From contig CAKPCJ010000013.1 of assembly GCA_934141575.1 (NCBI GenBank), forward strand, positions 1 to 24,858: a stretch of 24,858 nucleotides of DNA, read 5' to 3'. The notes under the pieces are model-generated. The model saw nothing but the letters and a program-made list of their open reading frames with translations, was not told where the DNA came from and did not search any database. Made by a program: the position numbers and the translations under genes. Shown here in pieces: positions 14,818 through 23,446 of this stretch. The DNA comes from an uncultured Bacilli bacterium (GTDB lineage Bacteria; Bacillota_I; Bacilli_A; RF39; UBA660). Every line of letters begins with the position of its first letter. The stretch's first letter is position 1.

Positions 14818-15397
14818 TTTTATGAAAAGAATATGTGCTTTTATAATAGATATTATGATTGTAAATATTTTGGTTAGTGTTATAGGAGTTTTTATTCCTG
14901 TTAGTGATAATATTTCAAATCTTAATACTGAACTTGTTACTGCTAATGAGCAGTATTTGAATAAAGAAATTGATGAATCCACTTATTTATCTGTCGTGTA
15001 TAATGTGGAATATGATTTAGAAAAGGAAACGATTCCAATTAGTATTATATCTGCAGTTGTTTCTTTGCTATATTTTGTTGTTTTACCGTTTTATAAGAAG
15101 GGTCAAACTTTGGGTAAAAGAATGTTTAATTTGAAAATTGTTAAGTCTAATAATGGTGTGTTAGAGATGAATGATTTGGTTATTCGTGCTTTTATAAATA
15201 ATGGCATTTTTATTTCTTTGGCAAAGTTACTATTGATTTTTGTTATAAAAGAGCCTAAAATAATGGTAATTTCTGGGGTTATCTTATCATACATACAGTT
15301 TGCTGTATGGATTGTTTCTCTTATTATGATAATATTTACTAATAAAAAGCAAGGAATTCATGGTATAATAAGCAAGACAGAAGTAGTGGAGGGTTAA
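14807..15397 (+). CDS. RDD family membrane protein
   Basis: A 196-aa polytopic protein with the RDD pattern. It has an N-terminal Arg/Asp-containing hydrophobic helix (FMKRICAFIIDIMIVNIL), a loop, a second helix near 77-98 followed by YKKGQTLGKRMFNLKIV (the family's G-Q-T-L-G-K-R motif), and then two more hydrophobic stretches. RDD proteins are poorly understood; some have been linked to ion exchange. The ribosome site AAGGAG precedes the ATG and lies inside the end of dusB. The gene overlaps dusB by 11 nt and ends one base before the lysS start, so it is co-translated in a dusB-RDD-lysS unit. Confidence 0.82.
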   Translation: MNPSFMKRICAFIIDIMIVNILVSVIGVFIPVSDNISNLNTELVTANEQYLNKEIDESTYLSVVYNVEYDLEKETIPISIISAVVSLLYFVVLPFYKKGQTLGKRMFNLKIVKSNNGVLEMNDLVIRAFINNGIFISLAKLLLIFVIKEPKIMVISGVILSYIQFAVWIVSLIMIIFTNKKQGIHGIISKTEVVEG

Positions 15398-15398
15398 T

Positions 15399-16895
15399 AT
15401 GAAATCAGAACAAGAATTAGTTAGAATTAATAAGCTGGATGAGATTTCTAAGGTGTGTAATCCATATCCAGATAGATATGAGAAAACACATTCTTTAGAG
15501 GATGCAAAATTGTTAGATGATGGTACAACAGATGTTTCTATAGCGGGTAGAATTATTTTTGCAAGAAAGATGGGAAAGCTTAGCTTTGTTAGAATACGTG
15601 ATTTGAAGGGCGATATGCAACTGGAATTTAAAGTAGATGTTCTAGGAGAAGAAAATTATGCATTCTTTAAAAAACAAATAGATACTGGTGATTTTATAGG
15701 GGCATGTGGTGAAATATTTACTACGCAAACTGGTGAAAAAACTTTAAGAGTTCACACTTTTAAATTTTTGGGTAAAGCACTACGCCCACTTCCTGAAAAA
15801 TTTCATGGTCTTGTAGACACTGAAATTAAATATCGTCAAAGATATGTTGATTTGATTACTAATGAGGAATCTAGACGTGTGTTTTTGGGAAGAAGTAAGT
15901 TTTACGCATTTTTACATAGATTTTTAGCAGAAAATGGATTTTTACAAGTTGAAACTCCTATAATTCAAACTGCTGTTTGTGGTGCATCTGCTAAGCCATT
16001 TTATACACATCATAATGCTTTAGATTTGGATTGTAATCTTAGAATAGCTCCTGAAACATATTTAAAGCAATGTATAGCAGGTGGATTTGATAGAGTTTAT
16101 GAACTTGCTAAATGTTTTAGAAATGAAGGAATGGATTCAGAACATTTGCAAGAATTTACTCAGGTAGAATGGTATGCTTCATATTGGAATTTTGAAGATA
16201 ATATTAAATTTTATACAAAATTCATAAGAGAATTGTTAATTGATTTGATTGGTACAACTACAGTTTCTTATCAAGGATTAACATTGGATTTTGGAAAAGA
16301 AAATTGGGATAGAATAAATTATTGTGAATCTATGAATAAAGTGTTTGGATTTGACTTTTTAGATATTGATGATCCGATTGAACTAAAGAAAAAAATAGTC
16401 GAAAATGGATTGTTTAGTGAATCAGAGCTTGCTGATTATAAGTCATTAAGTCAAATTATTGATTTTGTTTATAAAAAGAAAATACGTTCTAATATAGTTG
16501 ATCCAACAATTATATATAATTATCCAAGTGTTTTGATACCACTTGCTAGAAGAAATGATGAAGATTCTAGAAGAATTGATGTTTTTCAAGTAGTAGCGGC
16601 TGGTACTGAATTGTGTAAGGCATATTCAGAGTTGGTTAATCCAGTTCAACAAAGAGAAGCATTTGAAGATCAATTAAAAGCTAAGGCTCAAGGCGATGAT
16701 GAAACTATGGATTTGGATGAAGACTTTTTAATGGCAATGGAGCAGGGAATGCCTCCTATTTCTGGGCTTGGTTTTGGAATAGATAGGTTAATGATGTTAA
16801 TATACGATGTTCCTTCTGTTAGGGATGTTGTGTTGTTTCCAATCATGAAACCTGTTAGTAAAGAAGGAAGGGATGAAATTTATGAAGAAAAATAA
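15399..16895 (+). CDS. lysS: lysyl-tRNA synthetase, class II
   Basis: A 498-aa enzyme that charges tRNA-Lys. An N-terminal OB-fold anticodon-binding domain (about 45-150; VSIAGRIIFARKMGKLSF) is followed by the class II catalytic domain. Motif 2 reads CFRNEGMDSEHLQEFTQVEW (about 237-257): it keeps FRNE, the His and EFT, but differs from the usual GISTRHNPEFT version. LCKAYSELVNPVQQREAFEDQ-like sequence and GMPPISGLGFGIDRL (motif 3, about 450-464) close the active site. The family assignment is secure. GGAGGG lies 7 nt before the ATG. The stop is embedded in the next gene's start region. Length is normal (about 490-500). Confidence 0.93.
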   Translation: MKSEQELVRINKLDEISKVCNPYPDRYEKTHSLEDAKLLDDGTTDVSIAGRIIFARKMGKLSFVRIRDLKGDMQLEFKVDVLGEENYAFFKKQIDTGDFIGACGEIFTTQTGEKTLRVHTFKFLGKALRPLPEKFHGLVDTEIKYRQRYVDLITNEESRRVFLGRSKFYAFLHRFLAENGFLQVETPIIQTAVCGASAKPFYTHHNALDLDCNLRIAPETYLKQCIAGGFDRVYELAKCFRNEGMDSEHLQEFTQVEWYASYWNFEDNIKFYTKFIRELLIDLIGTTTVSYQGLTLDFGKENWDRINYCESMNKVFGFDFLDIDDPIELKKKIVENGLFSESELADYKSLSQIIDFVYKKKIRSNIVDPTIIYNYPSVLIPLARRNDEDSRRIDVFQVVAAGTELCKAYSELVNPVQQREAFEDQLKAKAQGDDETMDLDEDFLMAMEQGMPPISGLGFGIDRLMMLIYDVPSVRDVVLFPIMKPVSKEGRDEIYEEK

Positions 16896-18255
16896 TTTAT
16901 TGAAAACTTTATTTATTACATTTTTAATTATTGTTTTGCTTTCTTGTTTTGTTAAACCATCTGTATTAAGTGGTTCTAAGATTGCAATATCTGATATTAA
17001 TTCTATTGGTTTTATTGGAATATCTCAAGTTTTGTATTCTGCGATATCTTCTAAATTAGATGTTTTGGTGCTTATTGTTATGGTGGGCATTATGTATGGT
17101 GTTCTTAATAAAACAGATGCCTATCAGCAATTAGTTGCTTCTATATCTAAGAAGTTCAAGGGAAAAGAAAAATGGTTGATTGTTATATCTATTTTATTCT
17201 TTGCTTTGATTTCGTCATTATTTGGATTACAACTTGAATTATTTGTGTTTATTCCTTTATTTGGCACTGTATTGATGTATTCTGGTTATGATAATAAAAC
17301 TGTATTTGCTTCTACTATAGGTTCAATATTATTAGGTAGTTTAGCTGCTACATTTAATACTTCAGTAATAGGCGCTATTAATAACTATTATGGTTTATCG
17401 TATGTTGATTTGATTGTCCCTAAAGCCTTTATTCTAGTAATGTCTATGTATTTATTTATATCACATGTATTTAAAAAATCAACTTTAGAAAATGCTGACA
17501 TTGAGTATTTAGATATTCCAAATTATGATGCTATTACATCTACACAAAGAAAAAAATTACCCATTGTTATATATATAATGGTTTTGTTTCTATTAATTAT
17601 ATTTGGTGTATTTAAATTTGGCGATATTATAGGTATTGAATTCTTTGCAAATGTAAATGAAACGTTGGCATCAATTCCAGTAATTTCTAATATATTTGGT
17701 ACAATGCCTGTATTTAGTAAATTAGGATATATTGATTTAGCATATTTGTTATTTATATGTTCATTATTAATTGGGTTTATATATGGTATTAGCTTTAATG
17801 ATATGCTTGATGGAATGTATAAGGGTGGGAAAAGAGTTTTACCAGCTGCAATTGTATTATTGTTTGTAAGTTCAATTTCAGTAATAACTTCTAATTATTC
17901 ATTCTACTTAACGTTTGTAAATTGGATTTTATCATTATTTGGTAGCTTTAATATATTTATTTCAACAGTTGCTATTATTGTTGCAAGTATATTTGTTCCA
18001 AATATCACAACAGTTGCCACAAATTTACTTCCTGCTATAAATGCTACTGCTACTTCAGATATAAATGTAGTTTCGCTAATAGTTCAAACTGTATACGGTT
18101 TAGTTATGTTAGTTGCACCTACAAGTGCTATGCTAATGTTTGGTTTATCTTACTATAAAATAGGATATACTGAGTGGTTAAAATATATAGTTAAATTATT
18201 CTTATATATTTTAGTAATTTTGATGGCAATATTTATAATAGTAGTTTTAATATAA
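16882..18255 (+). CDS. YfcC-family membrane transporter
   Basis: A 457-aa integral membrane protein with about 11-12 hydrophobic segments. It resembles the YfcC/DcuC-like carriers: GIMYGVLNKTDAYQQLV followed by SISKKFKGKEKWLIV matches the family's G-x-x-x-G-V-L-x-K-T-G-A-Y and K-F-K-G-K-E-K block, and VAPTSAMLMFGLSYYKIGY is typical of its C-terminal half. Members are annotated as C4-dicarboxylate or basic amino-acid/peptide-product carriers, and the substrate here cannot be told. The frame opens at an ATG (16873) immediately after the AGGAAGGG ribosome site; the ATG at 16882 has more realistic spacing. Both starts lie inside lysS, so translation is coupled. A strong terminator follows. Confidence 0.72.
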   Translation: MKKNNLLKTLFITFLIIVLLSCFVKPSVLSGSKIAISDINSIGFIGISQVLYSAISSKLDVLVLIVMVGIMYGVLNKTDAYQQLVASISKKFKGKEKWLIVISILFFALISSLFGLQLELFVFIPLFGTVLMYSGYDNKTVFASTIGSILLGSLAATFNTSVIGAINNYYGLSYVDLIVPKAFILVMSMYLFISHVFKKSTLENADIEYLDIPNYDAITSTQRKKLPIVIYIMVLFLLIIFGVFKFGDIIGIEFFANVNETLASIPVISNIFGTMPVFSKLGYIDLAYLLFICSLLIGFIYGISFNDMLDGMYKGGKRVLPAAIVLLFVSSISVITSNYSFYLTFVNWILSLFGSFNIFISTVAIIVASIFVPNITTVATNLLPAINATATSDINVVSLIVQTVYGLVMLVAPTSAMLMFGLSYYKIGYTEWLKYIVKLFLYILVILMAIFIIVVLI

Positions 18256-18290
18256 AAAAGATTTAAGAGTTTGTTCTTAAATCTTTTTTT
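18254..18290. terminator. bidirectional terminator between the transporter and the prepilin-like gene
   Basis: A 12-bp core stem (AAAGATTTAAGA with TCTTAAATCTTT) encloses GTTTGT and has A-rich and T-rich flanks on opposite sides, so it works on both strands. It serves the plus-strand transporter and the minus-strand gene ending at 18289. Confidence 0.85.
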
Positions 18291-18735
18291 ATTTATTAAA
18301 TAAATTACTGTCATATTCAATTACTTTGTTTAATTTTATATCTTCTTTGTTTACTAAATTTTTTTCTGTTCCTAACATAAATGTTTCATTGCGTATTGCT
18401 ATTTTATAACTGTAGTTATTTTTACTATTTTCTGTTACTTTAATTATTCCATTATATTTGTATTCTGAATCTATTGGAATATTCTCTATTTTAAATGTTA
18501 CAGTTTCACCAGTGTTATTTGGCAGATATGTTTGATACAAGATATTTTTGCCGTTTATGTTTGCATTTATTATATCAGTATTTAGAGTTTCAATATATAA
18601 CTTTGCCTTGTTTACTAGTTCTTGTTTATTTGCATTATCTTTATTTTTGCTTATTATTGGAAGTATAACACCAAGTGTTAAACCAAATACAATTACTACT
18701 ATCAGTAATTCTTTTGAAGTAAATCCTTTGTTCAT
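18289..18735 (-). CDS. prepilin-like protein with type IV pilin N-terminus
   Basis: A 148-aa protein. The N-terminus MNKGFTSKELLIVVIVFG is a class III (type IV pilin/pseudopilin) signal: a short basic leader, cleavage expected between G4 and F5, then F-T-S-K-E with the conserved Glu at mature position 5 and a hydrophobic helix to about residue 30. The rest is a small soluble domain rich in Asn and Lys, with no cysteine. Such proteins need a prepilin peptidase and an assembly ATPase; none lies in this window, so the gene is isolated. AGGGTGA lies 4-5 nt before the ATG (minus strand). It may belong to a competence-like or minor pilus encoded elsewhere, or simply be a membrane-anchored protein that uses this export route. 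Confidence 0.7.
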   Translation of the reverse strand: MNKGFTSKELLIVVIVFGLTLGVILPIISKNKDNANKQELVNKAKLYIETLNTDIINANINGKNILYQTYLPNNTGETVTFKIENIPIDSEYKYNGIIKVTENSKNNYSYKIAIRNETFMLGTEKNLVNKEDIKLNKVIEYDSNLFNK

Positions 18736-18764
18736 GGTATCACCCTATTATTCTTTATACATTG

Positions 18765-18773
18765 ATTATATCA
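18765..18773 (-). promoter_or_regulatory. extended -10 promoter of the prepilin-like gene
   Basis: Read on the minus strand this is TGATATAAT, identical to the box before the DUF1835 gene. The predicted start site near 18758 gives a leader of about 22 nt. Confidence 0.6.
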
Positions 18774-18786
18774 TAACTTTTAAGCA

Positions 18787-18815
18787 TAGACATTTTTTTT
18801 TACATACTGTATACT
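18787..18815 (+). promoter_or_regulatory. sigma-A-type promoter of the GT-C gene pair
   Basis: TAGACA (18787-18792) and TATACT (18810-18815) are separated by 17 bp. The start site is predicted near 18822, about 12 nt before the GTG start at 18834. It diverges from the prepilin-like gene promoter within a 98-bp gap. Confidence 0.6.
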
Positions 18816-18833
18816 GATATTTAGGTGATAAAC

Positions 18834-20144
18834 GTGTCTAAAACTAAAAGTGTGTTGTTTTACTTTTTATTTTTTATTATATTTTTTTCTTTTAGTTGTT
18901 TAGTTACTCCTTTTTCTTGTGATGAAATATGGAATTTTGGATTTTCATATAATATATCTAATGGTCTTATTCCATATAGAGATTTTAATTTGTTGCAAAC
19001 GCCATTTTATTTTTTTATTAATTCATTTTTATTAATATTATTTGGAAAAAATATTTGTGTTATGTACATGTTTAATGCTGTAATAGCTACAATTTCTCTT
19101 TATTTCGTAAAAAAAATAAATTCTAAATCATTTTATTTTATTGCTTCAATTTTGTTATTATTTTCTTTAGTAGCTTTTTTTCCAAATTATAATCTATTTT
19201 GCATGTATTTATTTATAATATTATTTTATTTGCAAAAATATAAGCATAATTCATTTTTAGTAGGATTGATTACTGGTATTATATTCATAACTAAACAAAA
19301 TATTGGCTTGTGTTTGTTCATTCCTATATTTTTAAGTATATTTACTTCTTTTAAAGAATTTTTAAAAGGGTTTTTTGGTTTTTTGGTTCCTATTATTATT
19401 TTGATTTTGTATTTAGTTTTTAATAATTCATTGTTTGATTTTGTTAATTATTCTTTTTTAGGACTTTTTGATTTTTCTTCACATAATAGTAAATTTGGCT
19501 TAGTGTTTTTAATAGAAATTTTTGTCTTACTATATTTAATATATATGTTACTTAATGATAAGAGTAATTTTAGAGATTATTTATATTTAATTTGTTTTCA
19601 GGTTATTTGTTATCCAATATTTGATTTAAATCATTGCTTATTGGCATTTATACCAGTTCTTATATATTTAACTAGAAATAAAGAATTAAACCATTTTTCT
19701 AAATATGTTTTGTTGTTTGCTTTATTGTTCTTTATATTGTTCATGATTAAAAATTATAATAAAAGTGATACTAAGTATTTTAAATATAGAAATCATCCTA
19801 GTACTTTGTATCAAGTTAATTCTATTTCAAAGTTTGTAAGTGATTATTCTTATAAATATGATATACATATAATAAGCTATAACTCTTATTTTTATAAATT
19901 AGAAAGTGGATTACCTATAGATGAATTTGACTTATTGTTATATGGTAATCTTGGGTATGGTAGTTATGATAAATATTTATCTATTATTAATTCAAGTGAT
20001 CGAGATATTTTGTTTATTATGAGTGATACTGAATACTTAAATAATCAATTGCATAATGAAATTTGTGAGTATATAATAAAAAATTCTATTGTTATTGATG
20101 AGCTTATAGGGTATAAAGTATATAAATTTGAGGTGAATAAATAA
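18834..20144 (+). CDS. GT-C-type membrane glycosyltransferase-like protein (first of pair)
   Basis: A 436-aa polytopic membrane protein, very rich in Phe, Leu, Ile and Tyr, with about ten hydrophobic segments in the first 310 residues and a soluble C-terminal tail of about 120 residues. The first loop reads FSCDEIWNFGFSYNISNGL, followed by IPYRDFNLLQTPFYFF. This acidic D-E pair and P-Y-R-D-F block are the hallmark of GT-C-fold (PMT/ArnT-like) enzymes that move sugars from polyprenyl-phosphate donors on the outer membrane face. The acceptor is unknown. The start is taken at GTG 18834, 5 nt after AGGTGA (18823-18828); the earlier GTG at 18825 lies inside that ribosome site. The stop overlaps the next start by one base, so the two genes are a unit. 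Confidence 0.65.
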   Translation: MSKTKSVLFYFLFFIIFFSFSCLVTPFSCDEIWNFGFSYNISNGLIPYRDFNLLQTPFYFFINSFLLILFGKNICVMYMFNAVIATISLYFVKKINSKSFYFIASILLLFSLVAFFPNYNLFCMYLFIILFYLQKYKHNSFLVGLITGIIFITKQNIGLCLFIPIFLSIFTSFKEFLKGFFGFLVPIIILILYLVFNNSLFDFVNYSFLGLFDFSSHNSKFGLVFLIEIFVLLYLIYMLLNDKSNFRDYLYLICFQVICYPIFDLNHCLLAFIPVLIYLTRNKELNHFSKYVLLFALLFFILFMIKNYNKSDTKYFKYRNHPSTLYQVNSISKFVSDYSYKYDIHIISYNSYFYKLESGLPIDEFDLLLYGNLGYGSYDKYLSIINSSDRDILFIMSDTEYLNNQLHNEICEYIIKNSIVIDELIGYKVYKFEVNK

Positions 20145-21529
20145 TGGTGTATATTATAGGACTTTTTAATTTAATTATTTCAATTAAAAGTATAACTGAT
20201 CCTGATTATGGATGGCATATTTCTGTTGGAAAATATATATTTTCAAATAGTATTATTCCTAAGACAGATATTTTTTCGTGGTATGGTGAAGTTAATAATT
20301 TAAATTTTATTTCACATGAATGGTTGTCTGACTTAATAATGTATCTAGTTGGTCCAATTGGTATGATTGCAATTTTAAGTATTTTTGTTACAATATTTTA
20401 TCTATTTTTAGTTAAGTTTTTGAAAGTAAGCAAAGTTTTTAATCTGTCTAATTTAATAAAAATCTTATGGTTGTTTTTATGTGTTACATCCATGTGTAGT
20501 TTTAATCATCGACCATATTTGTTTAGTTACCTTTTATTTTTGATTTTTATAACAATATTATTTAAGTATTTGGATTTTAATTTAAATAATTTTAAACTAT
20601 TGTATATTATTCCAATTTTACAATTGCTTTGGGTTAACTTGCATGGTGGTAGTTCCTCACTTATTCCTTTGATTTTAATATTATCTATATTATATAAACT
20701 AATTTTTAATAAGTATTTTGATAAGAAATTGTTTTTAATATTTATTTTTAGTATTTTACTTTCTTTTATTAATCCGTATTCATATAAGATATTAATATAT
20801 CCATTTATTAATATGGGAGATAATAATATGATTAATTCTATATCAGAATGGTTTAGTCCAAATTTTCATGGATTAATTGGCATTTATTATTTTATTATTG
20901 TAGTTATACCAATATTAGTATTTGTGTTTTCTAATAAGAAAAAATTAAATTATTTTGATCTTATTGTTTATTTTATGTTTTTGTTTATGATGTTTAGGTC
21001 TGTTAGATTTATGCATTATTATATGTTTGTTTCTACTTATTTTGTTGGAAAATATGTTTATGGTTTTAAAGTATTGCCTATGAAATTAAATATGAAACTT
21101 ATAAAAATATTTGCTTATTTGATATTTTCTTTAATGTTTTTATATTTGGCTATTAATCAGCTTTCTTCTTTTTCTTTGTATAATTATAAATACGAATATA
21201 GCGATGAAGCAATTGAAAAATTGAAAGAGTTAAAACCTAAACATTTATTTAATGATTATAATACAGGTGGTTATTTAACTTATAAATTATATGATGATGA
21301 TATAAAGATTTTTATAAATGGTATTGCGGATATCTATAGTTCTAATATTTTGATAGACAGTTATAACCTAGAAAATTTATGTGAGGATCCTAATGAAATG
21401 CTTTTGAAGTATGATTTTGATGTGATTATTATACAGAGGGGATTGCCTTTAGAATGGTATTTAAGTGAAAGAAAAGATTTTCACATGTATTATTCTGATG
21501 ACACATCTATTATTTTTGTTAGAATATAA
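20144..21529 (+). CDS. GT-C-type membrane glycosyltransferase-like protein (second of pair)
   Basis: A 461-aa polytopic protein with about ten hydrophobic segments and a C-terminal soluble domain of about 100 residues. The first loop carries TDPDYGWHISVGKYI, then IIPKTDIFSWYG and SHEWLSDLIMYL. This pattern (D-x-D-x-x-W-H followed by P-x-x-D-x-F-S and H-E-W-L) is common in bacterial GT-C-like proteins of unknown substrate. The tail contains LFNDYNTGGYLTYKLY and IFINGIADIYSS, typical of the same group. The ATG overlaps the upstream stop (TAATG), and GAGGTGA lies 7 nt before it. Likely partners: two enzymes acting on the same lipid-linked sugar pathway. The substrate cannot be inferred. No clear terminator lies between this gene and the yvcK promoter. 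Confidence 0.65.
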   Translation: MVYIIGLFNLIISIKSITDPDYGWHISVGKYIFSNSIIPKTDIFSWYGEVNNLNFISHEWLSDLIMYLVGPIGMIAILSIFVTIFYLFLVKFLKVSKVFNLSNLIKILWLFLCVTSMCSFNHRPYLFSYLLFLIFITILFKYLDFNLNNFKLLYIIPILQLLWVNLHGGSSSLIPLILILSILYKLIFNKYFDKKLFLIFIFSILLSFINPYSYKILIYPFINMGDNNMINSISEWFSPNFHGLIGIYYFIIVVIPILVFVFSNKKKLNYFDLIVYFMFLFMMFRSVRFMHYYMFVSTYFVGKYVYGFKVLPMKLNMKLIKIFAYLIFSLMFLYLAINQLSSFSLYNYKYEYSDEAIEKLKELKPKHLFNDYNTGGYLTYKLYDDDIKIFINGIADIYSSNILIDSYNLENLCEDPNEMLLKYDFDVIIIQRGLPLEWYLSERKDFHMYYSDDTSIIFVRI

Positions 21530-21532
21530 CTA

Positions 21533-21561
21533 TTGTATAAAGTTGTTTAATGTAATATAAT
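21533..21561 (+). promoter_or_regulatory. promoter of yvcK-whiA-prmC
   Basis: TATAAT (21556-21561) has TTGTAT (21533-21538) 17 bp upstream. The start site is predicted near 21568, giving a leader of about 12 nt that contains GGAGGGTGA before the ATG at 21580. Confidence 0.6.
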
Positions 21562-21579
21562 TTACTGGAGGGTGATAAA

Positions 21580-22527
21580 ATGAATAAAAAAGTCGTTATA
21601 CTTTGTGGAGGTAGTGGTTCTGCTTCACTTCTTAAAGGTTTAAAGAAATTTCCTGTTGATATTACTACTGTTGTTACTGTAGCCGATGATGGTAAATCAA
21701 CTGGTAAACTTAGAGAGGATTTTGATATACCTGCGATAGGAGATTTGAATAAAGTTATTTGTAATTTATCTGATAATGCTCCTATACTAGAAAATTTATT
21801 GTTATATAGATATAAGAATGAAAATTATTTGAAGAATCATTCTGTTGGTAACTTGTTACTTACTGCTTTAATTGATATAAATGGATCTTTATCAGGTGCT
21901 GTTAAGGACTTATCTAAAGTTTTAAATGTTAAAGGCACTATTTTACCATTTACTGATGATTCGGTTACTCTTGTTGCTGAAATGACGGATGGTTCTATTG
22001 TTGAAGGCGAACATAATATTACAGATGCTGGAAAAGTTATTAAGGATTTAAAATATAAAGAATCTGTACATGTGTTACCTGCTGTGTTGGACGCTATTAA
22101 AGAGGCTGATTTAATTATTTATGGTATAGGTAGTTTGTACACTAGTATAATTCCAACAATTTTGTCAGATGATATGAGAAGTGCCATTATAAATTCTAAG
22201 GCTAAAAAAATATATATATCAAATTTAGTTACTCAACATGGTGAAACAGATAATTTTAAGGTAAGTGATTGTGTTAAAACCATTGATAAATATATGGGTG
22301 GTAATTATTTGGATGCAGTTATAACTTCTACATCTGATATTCCTAAAGAAATATTAAATCGTTATAAAACTAAAGAAGCAAGTGAACCTATAATAATAGA
22401 TAAAGACGAACTTGAAAGTATGGGAGTAGAAGTAATAAGTGCTGATCTTACTACAATTGTGGATGGACTTATTAGACACGATTCTATGAAGACAGCATTC
22501 CAAGTATTTAGTTATTTAATGAGGTAA
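21580..22527 (+). CDS. yvcK: YvcK/CofD-like protein (gluconeogenesis factor family)
   Basis: A 315-aa cytoplasmic protein of the CofD-like/YvcK family. It opens with VVILCGGSGSASLLKGLK and continues TVVTVADDGKSTGKLREDF and AIGDLNKVICNLSD, the nucleotide-sugar-binding core of the family. HSVGNLLLTAL, IIYGIGSLYTSIIPTIL and KIYISNLVTQHGETDNF are further family blocks. In B. subtilis and relatives YvcK binds UDP-GlcNAc and is needed for normal morphology and wall synthesis on gluconeogenic carbon sources. It is followed by whiA after one base, the conserved partner, but rapZ, which often precedes yvcK, is absent here: the upstream neighbours are the GT-C pair. Length is normal (about 315-330). 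Confidence 0.92.
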   Translation: MNKKVVILCGGSGSASLLKGLKKFPVDITTVVTVADDGKSTGKLREDFDIPAIGDLNKVICNLSDNAPILENLLLYRYKNENYLKNHSVGNLLLTALIDINGSLSGAVKDLSKVLNVKGTILPFTDDSVTLVAEMTDGSIVEGEHNITDAGKVIKDLKYKESVHVLPAVLDAIKEADLIIYGIGSLYTSIIPTILSDDMRSAIINSKAKKIYISNLVTQHGETDNFKVSDCVKTIDKYMGGNYLDAVITSTSDIPKEILNRYKTKEASEPIIIDKDELESMGVEVISADLTTIVDGLIRHDSMKTAFQVFSYLMR

Positions 22528-22528
22528 C

Positions 22529-23440
22529 ATGTCATTTACTGTAATGGTTAAAAATGAAATAACTAAAAATGAATCTGTTAGGTCAGAAAATATAGCAGAG
22601 TTATCTGCAATTATTAAAAATAGTTCTAGTTATGAGAATGATGTTTTAAAAATAAATACTGAAAATGCTGCTGTTGCTAGAAGAATATATTCATTGTTGA
22701 AAGAATTATATAATGTTCAGATTAAAATTACTGTTAGAAGTAATTTTAATTTTAAAAAGAATATGCTTTATATGTTAGAAATACATAATAATGCATCTAT
22801 CATTACTAATGACTTATGTATATTAGATGATGTTCCAGAAGATTATATAATTGATAGTGATGTTGAAAAAGCTGCTTATTTAAAAGGATGTTTTCTTGCT
22901 AAGGGTAGTATTAATGATCCTAAGTCTTCTAGATATCATTTAGAATTTCTTGTTAACAGTAAAAAATACGCTTTGTTTTTGAAAGAGTTGTTAAATCAAT
23001 ACAATCTTAATAGTAGATTTTTAAAACGCTCTAAAGGCTATATGGTATATATAAAAGAAGCTGAAAAAATAGGTGATTTTTTAAGAATAATAAAGGCATA
23101 TAATGCAGTGTTATATTTTGAAGATATAAGAATATATAGAGATCATAAGAACATGACAAATCGTCTTAATAATTGTGAGCAGGCAAATGTTAATAAAATT
23201 ATTGCAACAGCACTTAGACAGGTTGATGATATTAATTTAATTTTAGAAAAATCAACATTGGATATTTTGGATGAAAAAACTAAAGAGGCTTGTATATACA
23301 GACTTAAATATCAGGAGTCTTCGTTACTTGAATTAAGTGAAATTATGACTCATGAAACTGGTGAAGTTGTAACTAAATCAGGTCTTAATCATAGGTTTAG
23401 GCGTGTTAAGGAAGTAGCCGAAAAGATTAGAGAGATGTAG
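22529..23440 (+). CDS. whiA: WhiA-family DNA-binding protein
   Basis: A 303-aa WhiA-family protein. The N-terminal half is the degenerate LAGLIDADG homing-endonuclease-like domain (KAAYLKGCFLAKGSINDP and YHLEFLVNSKKYALFL). The C-terminal part is a helix-turn-helix (SSLLELSEIMTHETGEVVTK, SGLNHRFRRVKEVAEKI), the best-conserved region. In Streptomyces WhiA controls sporulation septation; in Firmicutes it affects division and chromosome segregation and is nearly always next to yvcK. GAGG lies 4 nt before the ATG and overlaps the yvcK stop region, indicating coupled translation. prmC follows after 6 nt. Confidence 0.93.
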   Translation: MSFTVMVKNEITKNESVRSENIAELSAIIKNSSSYENDVLKINTENAAVARRIYSLLKELYNVQIKITVRSNFNFKKNMLYMLEIHNNASIITNDLCILDDVPEDYIIDSDVEKAAYLKGCFLAKGSINDPKSSRYHLEFLVNSKKYALFLKELLNQYNLNSRFLKRSKGYMVYIKEAEKIGDFLRIIKAYNAVLYFEDIRIYRDHKNMTNRLNNCEQANVNKIIATALRQVDDINLILEKSTLDILDEKTKEACIYRLKYQESSLLELSEIMTHETGEVVTKSGLNHRFRRVKEVAEKIREM

Positions 23441-23446
23441 GGTAAT

